Shown piece by piece: positions 31,804-41,005 of a DNA stretch of 64,000 bases. Numbering within the stretch: position 1 is the first letter of the stretch; each line of letters begins with the position of its first letter. The translations under genes were made by a program, and so were the position numbers. The notes under the pieces were generated by a model. That model ran no database searches. It was not told the origin of the DNA and saw nothing but the letters and a program-made list of their open reading frames with translations. The stretch comes from Akkermansia muciniphila (GTDB lineage Bacteria > Verrucomicrobiota > Verrucomicrobiia > Verrucomicrobiales > DEV007): positions 1 to 64,000 of the forward strand of contig CAMCXS010000018.1 in the NCBI GenBank assembly GCA_945883495.1, read 5' to 3'.

Positions 31804-32640
31804 GTGGCGCCCGTGAAGATGCTGGATTTGCTCTTGCCAGGCTTGGCGACGCTCGTCGGGCTCGCCGGGACCGGGTTGTATTTGTTCCAAGACAAGCTGA
31901 TTTACTTCCCCCGCCCCTACGCCAAGGAGGATTTGGAAGGATTCGCCGGACGAGGCGGGCTCCTGCTCCCTTTTGCCGCGCCACACGGGCAGCAGGTCGC
32001 CTTCTATCTGCCCGGCGCGGGAACGCCGCGTCAAATCTGGTATTGTTTCGCCGGAAACGGGGGCCAAGCCCTGGCCTGGGAGGACTTCGCCCGCGCCAAC
32101 GCCGCCGAGGGGCGCTCCTTTCTCTTCGTGGAATGGCCCGGTTATGGCGCGAGCGAAGGTTCGCCACGGCCTGCCACGTTGCGAGATTCCGTCCGGGGCG
32201 CCACGGCGGCGCTCGCCAATCATCTCGGAACCTCCGAAGAAGCCCTGCGCCCCAGGTGCGCGGTGATCGGCCATTCCCTCGGTTGCGCCGGCGCCCTCAT
32301 CGCCGCGGGAGAATTAGGCGCCCGCCAAGCCATCCTTTTCGCCCCGTTCACCAGCCTGCGCGACATGGCCGTGCTCCGCAAAGGTCCGCTGATCGCCCTG
32401 TTGCTGAAGCACGATTACGACAATCGCGCGGCGCTGGCTGGCCTCGTCGCCCAACCCGGCGCGCGGGTCACGGTGTTTCACGGCACGGCGGACCAGGTGA
32501 TCCCGATCCGCATGGCGCGGGAATTGCAGGCCCGCCATCCCGAATCCGTGACCTTGATCGAACTCCCCGGCCTGGGCCACGGCGGCCTGTTCGCGGCGGC
32601 GGAACAGGAGCTGGCGGCTGCGATGGCGTTGCAACCATGA
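31804..32640 (+). CDS. Membrane-anchored alpha/beta hydrolase
   Basis: This 278-residue protein has an N-terminal hydrophobic helix (about 6-28) and an alpha/beta-hydrolase domain with nucleophile elbow GHSLG, a catalytic Asp in HGTADQVIP and His in LGHGG. It resembles the ABHD13/FrsA-like group found near membranes. The start is GTG at 31804 or ATG at 31819. Its TGA overlaps the ATG of the fused oxoprolinase gene (ATGA, 32637-32640), so the two are made together. A shared pathway in amide or ester breakdown is an inference. Confidence 0.8.
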   Translation: MAPVKMLDLLLPGLATLVGLAGTGLYLFQDKLIYFPRPYAKEDLEGFAGRGGLLLPFAAPHGQQVAFYLPGAGTPRQIWYCFAGNGGQALAWEDFARANAAEGRSFLFVEWPGYGASEGSPRPATLRDSVRGATAALANHLGTSEEALRPRCAVIGHSLGCAGALIAAGELGARQAILFAPFTSLRDMAVLRKGPLIALLLKHDYDNRAALAGLVAQPGARVTVFHGTADQVIPIRMARELQARHPESVTLIELPGLGHGGLFAAAEQELAAAMALQP

Positions 32641-35600
32641 CGGCTCCTTGGCAAATCCGCATCGACACCGGAGGCACGTTCACCGATTGCTGGGCCCTCC
32701 CGCCCGGCGCCACAGAACCGGTTTTCCTCAAAGTCCTCTCCTCCGGCCGGCTTCGGCTGAAGCGCCATCCTGAATCCGGCGAGCCGGTCCTTCCCGAGGA
32801 GTGGAACTTGCCGCCGACCTTCCTCGATGGCTGGCGAACCGAACCGCTTGGGGAACTCGCCATCGATTGCTTCACGGGCGAGGAAGCGCCGGTCATCGCG
32901 ACGCGCGTCGTCACCGGCACCCGGCTGGATCAGGCGTTTCCGGAGATCGATCTGCGGCTCGCAACTACTCGTGGGACCAACGCACTCTTGGAAGGCAAAG
33001 GCGCGGCGGTGGCCTTCTTCGTGACCCAAGGGTTTGGGGATCTGCTCCGCATCCGGGACCAGCGGCGGCCTGATCTGTTCGCGCTGCGGCATGACGTGGC
33101 TGCGCCGCTCTACCGCGCAGCCGTGGAGGTGAGGGAACGGCTCGAAGCCTCAGGCGACGTCCTTGAGCCGTTGGCGTTCGACGAAGCTTTAGCCGCCAGC
33201 TGCCGCGAATTGCTGGATCGGGGGATTCGTCATGCGGCGGTCGCCTTGTTGCACAGTTACCTCAATCCGGCGCACGAGCTCGCGTTGCGTCGCCATCTTC
33301 TGGAAGCGGGCTTTGCCTCCGTCAGCCTTTCCTCGGAGTTGGCGCCGATGATCAAACTGCTGCCTCGCGCGGAAACGGCGGTGGTCAATGCCTGCTTGAA
33401 GCCGGTTTTGGAGGACTTCTTGGATCAGGTGGGGCGGATTTCCCCCCGGCGTTACCTCGTGATGGCGAGCGCGGGGGGATTGACCTCCCGCGAGCGGTTC
33501 GCTCCGAAAGACAGCCTGTTTTCCGGACCGGCAGGAGGAGTGGCCGGAGCCGCCGCCGTGGCCAAGCGGGCCGGATTTTCCCGGATCCTCACCTTCGATA
33601 TGGGAGGCACCTCCACGGACGTGGCGCGTTACGATGGCCGCTTCCTGTATCAGTTCCAGCAACGCGTCGGCGCCGCCCAACTGCTCGCCCCGGCCCTCCG
33701 CATCGAAACCGTGGCGGCGGGAGGCGGTTCGATTTGCCAGTGGACGGAAGCCGGCCTGCGAGTCGGCCCGGAAAGCGCGGGCGCGGATCCGGGACCGGCC
33801 TGTTACGGGCGGGGCGGGCCGCTGACCATGACGGATGTGAATCTGCTGCTCGGGCGGATCGACCCGGCTCGCTTTGCGCTGCCGATGGGCCCCGATCAGA
33901 TCCAAGCGGCGCGCGACCGGCTCGCGGAGTTGGCCACCCGGGCCGGGGTGAACGATCCGGAAAGCCTGCTCCCGGGTTTGGTGGAAATCGCCGTGGAGCA
34001 GATGGCGGACAGCATCCGGGCGATTTCGGTGCGCGAGGGAGCAGATCCGTCGGAACATGCCCTGGTGGCCTTCGGCGGAGCGGGACCGTTGCATGCCTGT
34101 GATTTGGCGGAGAAGCTGGGCATCGGCACCATCCTTGTTCCAGCCGAGGCCGGTGTCCTCAGCGCCTTTGGGCTGCATCACGCCGTGGAGGAACGCTTCG
34201 CCGAACGGCAGATCCTGCGCCCGCTGGCGGAATGCACGGAGCTGCCGGTCTGGTTGGCTGAGTTGCGCGCGGCCGCTGCTTGGGACGAAGGACGCACCAT
34301 GCGTCGAGCGCTCGCGGAGCTCCGGGTGCAGGGACAAGAGGCCACGCTCACCGTGGAGTTCGCACCGGACGGCTGCCCTGGCCTGGAGGAATTGACCCAG
34401 GGCTTCCTCGATCAACATCAGGCGATTTTTGGATACCGTCCGGATGTCCATGCGCGCATCGAGTTGGTGACCTTGCGCGTCGTCGCCGGAACCGAGCAAA
34501 CCGCCGAGGCGCCGATGCAGGCCGCAGAGTCTCAAAGCGTGACCGGCCCCCGAATCCTCCAAGACGGCTTCTTTACCTTGTATCTCAAACCAGGCTGGCG
34601 CGCCGACCTGGATCCGGGTGGGACCTGGATTTGCCAACGCGTTGACGTTCGCGAAACGCAGTCCACTCCCGTCTCCGCAGCCGTGACCAGTGAGCTGTTC
34701 CGGCATCGCTTCGAAGGCATCGTCCGGGAAATGGGCGCCATGCTGGAACGCACCGCCACCTCGACGAACATCCGGGAGCGGCTCGACTTCTCCTGCGCGC
34801 TGCTTGATGGCGGGGGAAACTTGGTGGTCAACGCCCCGCACATCCCGGTTCATTTGGGCGCGCTCGGCCTTTGCGTTCGCGAGGTGATGCGGGTTCTCGA
34901 CTTGCAACCCGGCGACGTGGCGATCACGAATCATCCCGGTTTTGGTGGCTCGCATCTTCCCGACGTGACCTTGATCGCCCCGGTCTATTGCGGCGACGAA
35001 CGGATCGGTTTTGTCGCCAATCGGGCGCACCATGCGGAAATCGGCGGCAAACGGCCCGGTTCCATGCCGCCAGACGCATCTTGCCTTGCGGAAGAAGGCA
35101 TCGTGCTGGCCCCGGGTTACCTCTTCCGTGGAGGCGAAAATCGGTTCGAATCCATCGTGGAGATTCTGCGTTCGGGACCTTGGCCCACGCGCAACCTGGC
35201 GCACAATCTCGCGGACCTTCTAGCGCAAGCGGCCGCGATTCGACGGGGCGTTGAGTCACTGCAAGCCCTGGTTGCGATCCACTCCGCCCCCGTCGTCCGG
35301 GAGCAACTCGCGGCCTTGATGGAGCTAGGCCGGCAATCGTTCCGGGAAGCTTGGTCTCGCCAGCCGTTCGCGCACACGGAAGCCCGCGAGGAGTTGGATG
35401 ACGGCACGGTGATCCAGGTCCAGGCGCAGCGCGAAGGCGAACGCCTGATCTTCGATTTCACCGGCACCAGCCCGGTGCATCCCCGGAATCTCAACGCCTC
35501 GCCCGCGATCGTCCGCAGCGCGGTGCTGTACGCCTTGCGGCTCTGGACGCAAAGCCGACTTCCGCTCAATGAAGGTCTGCTCGCGGACATCGAGATCCGG

Positions 35601-36215
35601 CTCCCTTCCGGTTCGTTTCTCAACCCCCATTTCCCGGCCGACCCATGTCTCTGCCCCGCCGTCGTCGGAGGCAACGTGGAAACCAGCCAACGCGTGGTCG
35701 ATACGCTGCTCAAGCTGTTCGGCATCCAGGCGGCCAGCCAGGGCACGATGAACAACCTCCTCTTCGGCGATGCCCGCTCCGGCTATTACGAAACCATCGC
35801 CGGTGGCGCCGGTGCCGGGCCAAATTACGACGGGGCCAGCGGCATCCACACCCACATGACGAACACGGCGATCACCGATCCAGAGATCTTGGAACGGCGC
35901 TACCCGGTGCGGCTTCGCCAATTCTCGCTCCGCTCGGGGTCAGGCGGCGCGGGTCTTCATCGCGGTGGAGATGGCGTGATCCGGGAATTTGAATTTCTCG
36001 CGCCGCTGGAGGTTTCCCTCCTCACCCAACGCCGGGTAAGCGGTCCCTACGGCTGGGACGGCGCTTCAGGAGGTTGCCCGGGGCGTCAAACCTTACTTCG
36101 CGGAGGAGGCGCGGAGCCTGAGGTCCTCCCCTCCTCGGCAGCGGTTTCCGTCAATCACGGCTGGCGCATCATTTTGGAAACACCAGGTGGTGGCGGCTAT
36201 GGGCGGGTTGAGTAA
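32637..36215 (+). CDS. 5-oxoprolinase/N-methylhydantoinase, fused A and B subunits
   Basis: This 1192-residue protein is a fusion. The A part (about 1-680) starts IRIDTGGTFTDCW and has TTRGTNALLEGKG, FDMGGTSTDVARY and GAGPLHACDLAE, all typical of the ATP-using HyuA fold. The B part (about 682-1190) has LERTATSTNIRERLDFSCAL, NHPGFGGSHLPDVTL, GGAGAGPNYDGASG and RYPVRLRQFSLRSGSGGAG. Eukaryotic and many bacterial 5-oxoprolinases have this order and open 5-oxoproline to glutamate with ATP. Hydantoin substrates are an alternative. The ATG at 32637 is fixed by the overlap with the hydrolase gene. Confidence 0.9.
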   Translation: MTAPWQIRIDTGGTFTDCWALPPGATEPVFLKVLSSGRLRLKRHPESGEPVLPEEWNLPPTFLDGWRTEPLGELAIDCFTGEEAPVIATRVVTGTRLDQAFPEIDLRLATTRGTNALLEGKGAAVAFFVTQGFGDLLRIRDQRRPDLFALRHDVAAPLYRAAVEVRERLEASGDVLEPLAFDEALAASCRELLDRGIRHAAVALLHSYLNPAHELALRRHLLEAGFASVSLSSELAPMIKLLPRAETAVVNACLKPVLEDFLDQVGRISPRRYLVMASAGGLTSRERFAPKDSLFSGPAGGVAGAAAVAKRAGFSRILTFDMGGTSTDVARYDGRFLYQFQQRVGAAQLLAPALRIETVAAGGGSICQWTEAGLRVGPESAGADPGPACYGRGGPLTMTDVNLLLGRIDPARFALPMGPDQIQAARDRLAELATRAGVNDPESLLPGLVEIAVEQMADSIRAISVREGADPSEHALVAFGGAGPLHACDLAEKLGIGTILVPAEAGVLSAFGLHHAVEERFAERQILRPLAECTELPVWLAELRAAAAWDEGRTMRRALAELRVQGQEATLTVEFAPDGCPGLEELTQGFLDQHQAIFGYRPDVHARIELVTLRVVAGTEQTAEAPMQAAESQSVTGPRILQDGFFTLYLKPGWRADLDPGGTWICQRVDVRETQSTPVSAAVTSELFRHRFEGIVREMGAMLERTATSTNIRERLDFSCALLDGGGNLVVNAPHIPVHLGALGLCVREVMRVLDLQPGDVAITNHPGFGGSHLPDVTLIAPVYCGDERIGFVANRAHHAEIGGKRPGSMPPDASCLAEEGIVLAPGYLFRGGENRFESIVEILRSGPWPTRNLAHNLADLLAQAAAIRRGVESLQALVAIHSAPVVREQLAALMELGRQSFREAWSRQPFAHTEAREELDDGTVIQVQAQREGERLIFDFTGTSPVHPRNLNASPAIVRSAVLYALRLWTQSRLPLNEGLLADIEIRLPSGSFLNPHFPADPCLCPAVVGGNVETSQRVVDTLLKLFGIQAASQGTMNNLLFGDARSGYYETIAGGAGAGPNYDGASGIHTHMTNTAITDPEILERRYPVRLRQFSLRSGSGGAGLHRGGDGVIREFEFLAPLEVSLLTQRRVSGPYGWDGASGGCPGRQTLLRGGGAEPEVLPSSAAVSVNHGWRIILETPGGGGYGRVE

Positions 36216-36224
36216 CGTGTGCAC

Positions 36225-37106
36225 CTACGGCGATTCAAGTCCGAGATGCTCCCTCAGCGAATCCACCACCATCCGGATCCGTTCATCATCGTAAAACTCG
36301 CTGCCACCATGCAACCCACCCGGCATGGTGACGAGCCGCACCGGAACGCCAGCGCCCCGGCAGGCGGTCTGGAATTCCTCGGATTGCGCGTAGGGCATCT
36401 GCGGATCGGCATCGCCATGAAGTAAGAAAACCGGCGGATCCTCAGCATCTAGGTGCGCCACCGGACTGGCGAGTTTGGCCAACGCGGGAACGTTGTCCGG
36501 CAAGTCTCCCAAGAAGAGCTGCAACACCGGGATCCGAGCTTCGCGGCCGGCTTCGGTGCTTTGGTCGAGGATGCTCCGCAAGTTCGAGGCCCCGAAAAAG
36601 CTGACGACGGCATCGACCCGGCTGCTTTGATCCAAGTGATCACCGATGCGCCCCTCCAACTCTTCATGACCGTTCGTCACCCCGCTCAACGCCGCCAAAT
36701 GCCCGCCAGCCGAGCTCCCGCAAATCACGACCCGCTGCGCATCGATCCCCAACTCATCCGCCTTGGCGCGCAAAAAGCGGATCGCGGCCTTGATGTCATG
36801 GATCTGGGCGGGAAACGGCGCCCGGGTGGAAAGCCGGTAGTCGACACTTGCGATCGCGAACCCATAGTCCAGCAAGCCCGTCACCGGCACATCCGCCCGC
36901 GAGCCCGCCCGCCAGCCGCCGCCATGCACATACACGACGACCGGCGGTTTCTTCACGAACGGCGGCAAATGCAGGTCCAACTCCAGCAAAACGCCCTCGG
37001 CATCGGCGAATGGGATGCCCATGATCGTCTCCGCCCGGACTGAAGCGGCCAGAAAGATCCAGGCAAAGGCGGCGAGGAGCCGGGGAACGGAAAGGGAAGA
37101 TATCAT
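36225..37106 (-). CDS. Exported esterase/lipase of the alpha/beta-hydrolase fold
   Basis: This 293-residue protein has a signal peptide (about 1-25), oxyanion motif HGGGW, nucleophile GSSAGG, Asp in HGDADPQMPY and His in PGGLHGG. It fits the BD-FAE/hormone-sensitive-lipase-like group that deacylates plant polysaccharides or other esters. It is convergent with the oxoprolinase gene, 9 bases between stops. The substrate is unknown. Confidence 0.85.
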   Translation of the reverse strand: MISSLSVPRLLAAFAWIFLAASVRAETIMGIPFADAEGVLLELDLHLPPFVKKPPVVVYVHGGGWRAGSRADVPVTGLLDYGFAIASVDYRLSTRAPFPAQIHDIKAAIRFLRAKADELGIDAQRVVICGSSAGGHLAALSGVTNGHEELEGRIGDHLDQSSRVDAVVSFFGASNLRSILDQSTEAGREARIPVLQLFLGDLPDNVPALAKLASPVAHLDAEDPPVFLLHGDADPQMPYAQSEEFQTACRGAGVPVRLVTMPGGLHGGSEFYDDERIRMVVDSLREHLGLESP

Positions 37107-37165
37107 GGGCGAACTCCGTCCATGTTTCCCGCCGGGCGCGTTTTTTTGACCTTTTCGGAGCCGGG

Positions 37166-40100
37166 CTATTCTTCTTCATCCCGATCCGTTCGGCTTCGCA
37201 TCCAGTCGCGCTCATTCTTCACGATCTTTGCGTAAAGCGGCCCTAAATCGGGATCCCCCGCATATCGATGAGCGAGCCGTTCCGCCGCTTCGAGGAGCAG
37301 GTTCCAGTTGGCGTCAGGCTTCCGGCTCTTGCGCCCCCGGACTCCCGGAACGCGCGCAAGTTGGCGCTGAATCCGTTGGACGGTGGGCATCCCATGCTCC
37401 CGGGCTTTGACGAGAAGCGCTTTTGCCAGAGGTGGCGGAACGAACCGGGATTCAGGCAACACCGGACTATTCATTGCCTCGGCTAAGTGCTCCAGCGATT
37501 CCGGGCTGGAGACTCGTTCCACCATGGCGATCAGGCGGGTTTCGAGCTGTTCGCCGCAAGTGACGACAAGCTTGGAGAAAAGCTGCGATGCTCGCCAAGG
37601 CAGTCCGCACTCCGTGGAGATCCCACATTCCACTGCGGTTAGGATGTCATCGATCCGAGGATCATCGGACATCGCCGCGAAGGAAATCCGGGAGAGATCC
37701 AAAGGAATGGGACGCTTGGCGATCTGCACCCGTCGCCAGAACAACAGAAACACTTCAAACGGATAGGACTTCGCGAGTTGGTGGAATCGATAAGCGATGC
37801 CGTGTCCATCCAAAGATTCGATTCGGTCCAGCTTCTGAAGCATCGAATCGATCAAATCGCCGCCGGGTAGAGATCCGCTGCGAATTGCGCACTCCATCCG
37901 CTCCAGATAGCTTTCGGCCACTTCGGGAAACTGTTCGACGGGCAAACGCGCAAGCAATTCCCAATCGCGAGCTACCAAGTGTTCCTGATTGAGCCACCCA
38001 AAATAGAGGAAGGTTCGAAGCAGCGGCAAAAGGGGAATGCCCGCCACGAGGAGCAACTGATCCCACGCAGTATCGGGAAGAGATCCTGTTTCCCGGCGCC
38101 AATAGGCAAATCCGTCAATTGCGCCTTCCTTGAGTTCGATCACGTCCGAGGCCAACGCGCTTTGCAACAGCTCGATCCGGGCATCAACCGACGTCGCCGG
38201 GACAACCAAGATCCCAATATTGCGGCCAAGCACAGTGTCTCCCGTCTCGATGAGACCTTGCGCCAGTTCGATCGCGGTTGCGGGAAATCGCTCAGCGATG
38301 ACGTGGAACAGCGGCCGGAGGTTCGGATGAAACCCGGTGGGAAAAACGGTGTCGTGCCAATCTGAAAGGTAGCACCGCAGTTCTTCCGCCGCCGGAAACC
38401 TCTCGATCAATTCGTTGGCCACCTCATCCAAGAACTCGCGCCACGAAGCCTCTCGTTCTGGTTCTTCGAATTCCTCAGCCCCGACGCTCAACGTCGCCCG
38501 GCAAAGGCGAACCTCCAGCGTGTCGGGAACTTCCCGCAGCATTTCCTCGCACTCGCTTCGCAAGGTCGCGAGCACCTGAGGGCCAAGTCGATTGCGCAAG
38601 AAGCGTCGTACCCGGAACAACACCACCGGCTGAATCTCCGCCCCAAGGAACTGACGGACCACGGCGAGCATGCCACGAGCTTCTGATTCAGCCCCTTCGC
38701 GCCAGAACCAAGTGAACGCGGCGCCTTCCAACAGATCCAAAACACCCAGCCGGAACCTCGCATCGCCCCACCGGATGAATCGTTCGCAGAGGCGCAGCAC
38801 CCGGTCTCGATAGGCCGAAGTCTTGGTAAGGCTCACGCGACGGGTCTGGAAAAACATTCTTCGTCCCAGCCATCCCGTCTCCTCCACTTCCGCGCGAAAA
38901 ACCGGGCCCAAGAGCGCTGGAATCCGGGAGACGGATTGAGAATCGCCTCCAAATGACTCGGGCGACGTGAACCGGTCTTCCATCCAGCTCAAGGCTTCGG
39001 CGGTGATCGCGACTGCTTTCTCGAACCGAAAACCGGCGATCTCACCGATGGCCTTGGCTTCACCGAGCTCCCACAACAGATCGAGACAATGGCGCACCGA
39101 ACGATCACTGATCTCGGCGGCGATTTTCAACAAATCTGGCAAAGCGCCGATCACTCGATCCGGTGTTTCCAATGCTTCGGTCCGAAACGAATCCGGCGGC
39201 GCCCCCGGCTGATCGCGCAGCTCCAGAGCCAGTTTCACCAAGCGGATCGTTCGCTCGGGCTGGAGGTGCGCGATGTTCGCCCACTCTTGAAGCTGCCTGG
39301 ATCGCTGCCAAAAACCGCTTCTCCGGAAACGCTCGGCGAACCAATGCCACGCGGGCTCCATCAGATTCCCGTCGGCTCCCAATTGCGCGGCGCGCCAATC
39401 GGCGGAGGCCACGTTTTGAACAAGCGTGGCAAACCGCTCATCCTGAAAGCACTCCAGCACCTCCTTGACGAAGCCACGGTCCCGCCCACGTGAATCACAA
39501 CAAGCGTCGTAGACCAGCTGATCCGACAAAAGGTCCGGAACAATCCGAGCCCCCGCATCCGTGGTCACGATAAGCCCCGCCTTCTCAAATGCCTCCGCGA
39601 GGTGACTGATGTCCGATGCACTCGTCCCTATCCCGGCAAACTTTGCCATCGCTTCGTAGAACGGCGCTTCCAACTTCACCGGAGCCAGCACCGCCAAAAC
39701 GCCGGCGAACTTGCGCAGCAGACCCGCGTTAAACTCCGTGGCCAGCTCCTCCAAGTCCTGGTGAAAACCGAGCTGCAAAACGCGCAACCGGAACTCATCC
39801 GTATCCCGGAAATCCCGTTCCGCCAGCTCTCCCCGCTTCAGCAACTCCGCCGCGAGAACCACAAACAGTGGCGAGTCCTTCGCCAGCCAGGTGAAGTGTC
39901 CCCGCAGCCCTGTCGTCAGGCGATCTCCGAGAGCCGCCTCCGCCAAACGCAGCGCCTCACCCGGCCGCAGCGGACCGATTGGCTTTGGTTGCGCGATTTC
40001 GGTAAGATCGAACCCAGCCTCGAGTAGCTCTCGCTGGATCGCATCCCCCGCTCCGGGCCGCAGCACGAGCACCAGATTGACTCCTTGGCGCTCCGCCACC

Positions 40101-40963
40101 AGCGGGAAAATGCGGTTCCGTATTTCGGGAAACCGATGGGCATCATCGAGCACCACCACCAACGGCCGCCCCTCCAGATCCAGTTCCTTTCCATAGTCCG
40201 CCGCCGAGCGAGGTGCGTCGGAAAGAAACCGCAACGCGTGGTCAGGATGCGATCGCTCGAACTCGCTCGCCCAGGCCAGCAAGAGTCGGCTTTTGCCAAT
40301 CCCGGCCCGCCCACGGAGCAGCAGGACGCGCTTCTTCGGCGACTCCGCGAACTCGTGCAACTCCTGGAGCAACCGGGTTCGGCCATACATCGGCAGCCGG
40401 TGGTGAAATGATCTCCCCTCCTCCAAGAGCTGGCGATACTTCGCTTCGCCCGCCATCAACGAGAAAGAGCCCGGAGCGTCAAAGAACTGCTCGGGCCAAC
40501 CCGGGCCGAAGTGTACATAAAGCAACCGAGCGGCGGTGGCGGGAAGTAGTCGAATGGAAAACTCGCGGGAAATCTTCCGGGAATCCCAAAGCTCCCAGTC
40601 AGGATGTTGGACGACGCATTCTAGCTCCCTAGTCACCAGCAAAAACTTGCGCTGCGCCGCGAAGTGACAGGCCTCGATGGCATCCCGGGTCTGCTTCGGC
40701 CCCCATTTCGCCTTCGGGTAATGCTTGCACTGAAACGCCCATGTTTCGCCTGCGTCCGTCTCTGCAATGATATCGATCCCATCCTGGCGATCTCCCTTTC
40801 GACCGTACGGCCGGGCGTTCCGGATCTTGACCTCGTTCCCGTCAGGTCCGAGCAAAACAGGCCCCGCCGCGAGGAAATCGCAGATAAAGCTCTCGAACGT
40901 CGACCAAGTAAACGCCGAGCCCTCGAACGGCAACACCGCGGATCTGGGAGAAACTGGCGGCAT
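37166..40963 (-). CDS. Mrr-type nuclease fused to a STAND-like NTPase and a long helical C-terminus
   Basis: This 1265-residue protein has three parts. Residues about 20-110 are a restriction-endonuclease (Mrr-like) domain with DGID (61-64) and QCK (78-80), the D-QxK active site. Residues about 190-500 are a P-loop NTPase with Walker A GRAGIGKS (218-225) and Walker B VVVLDDAHRF (about 267-277). The remaining 750 residues are helical and repeat-like, with no catalytic motif. Nuclease-NTPase-sensor order is the plan of Avs-type antiviral STAND proteins, so phage sensing followed by DNA cleavage is a reasonable inference. TTG at 40993 is an alternative start. It is divergent from the AAA+/DUF4143 gene. 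Confidence 0.75.
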   Translation of the reverse strand: MPPVSPRSAVLPFEGSAFTWSTFESFICDFLAAGPVLLGPDGNEVKIRNARPYGRKGDRQDGIDIIAETDAGETWAFQCKHYPKAKWGPKQTRDAIEACHFAAQRKFLLVTRELECVVQHPDWELWDSRKISREFSIRLLPATAARLLYVHFGPGWPEQFFDAPGSFSLMAGEAKYRQLLEEGRSFHHRLPMYGRTRLLQELHEFAESPKKRVLLLRGRAGIGKSRLLLAWASEFERSHPDHALRFLSDAPRSAADYGKELDLEGRPLVVVLDDAHRFPEIRNRIFPLVAERQGVNLVLVLRPGAGDAIQRELLEAGFDLTEIAQPKPIGPLRPGEALRLAEAALGDRLTTGLRGHFTWLAKDSPLFVVLAAELLKRGELAERDFRDTDEFRLRVLQLGFHQDLEELATEFNAGLLRKFAGVLAVLAPVKLEAPFYEAMAKFAGIGTSASDISHLAEAFEKAGLIVTTDAGARIVPDLLSDQLVYDACCDSRGRDRGFVKEVLECFQDERFATLVQNVASADWRAAQLGADGNLMEPAWHWFAERFRRSGFWQRSRQLQEWANIAHLQPERTIRLVKLALELRDQPGAPPDSFRTEALETPDRVIGALPDLLKIAAEISDRSVRHCLDLLWELGEAKAIGEIAGFRFEKAVAITAEALSWMEDRFTSPESFGGDSQSVSRIPALLGPVFRAEVEETGWLGRRMFFQTRRVSLTKTSAYRDRVLRLCERFIRWGDARFRLGVLDLLEGAAFTWFWREGAESEARGMLAVVRQFLGAEIQPVVLFRVRRFLRNRLGPQVLATLRSECEEMLREVPDTLEVRLCRATLSVGAEEFEEPEREASWREFLDEVANELIERFPAAEELRCYLSDWHDTVFPTGFHPNLRPLFHVIAERFPATAIELAQGLIETGDTVLGRNIGILVVPATSVDARIELLQSALASDVIELKEGAIDGFAYWRRETGSLPDTAWDQLLLVAGIPLLPLLRTFLYFGWLNQEHLVARDWELLARLPVEQFPEVAESYLERMECAIRSGSLPGGDLIDSMLQKLDRIESLDGHGIAYRFHQLAKSYPFEVFLLFWRRVQIAKRPIPLDLSRISFAAMSDDPRIDDILTAVECGISTECGLPWRASQLFSKLVVTCGEQLETRLIAMVERVSSPESLEHLAEAMNSPVLPESRFVPPPLAKALLVKAREHGMPTVQRIQRQLARVPGVRGRKSRKPDANWNLLLEAAERLAHRYAGDPDLGPLYAKIVKNERDWMRSRTDRDEEE

Positions 40964-41005
40964 ATCCTTGAAAAAATAGGATGACGCTCCCAATCTTTCA
41001 AGGAC

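Noticed and set aside
31794-32636. Extension of the oxoprolinase frame upstream to 31794
   Set aside because: It overlaps the alpha/beta hydrolase in another frame. The hydrolase has a complete catalytic triad, and the oxoprolinase N-terminus starts at 32637.
33189-35204. A 671-codon minus-strand open frame
   Set aside because: It is antisense to the oxoprolinase gene and has no family features.
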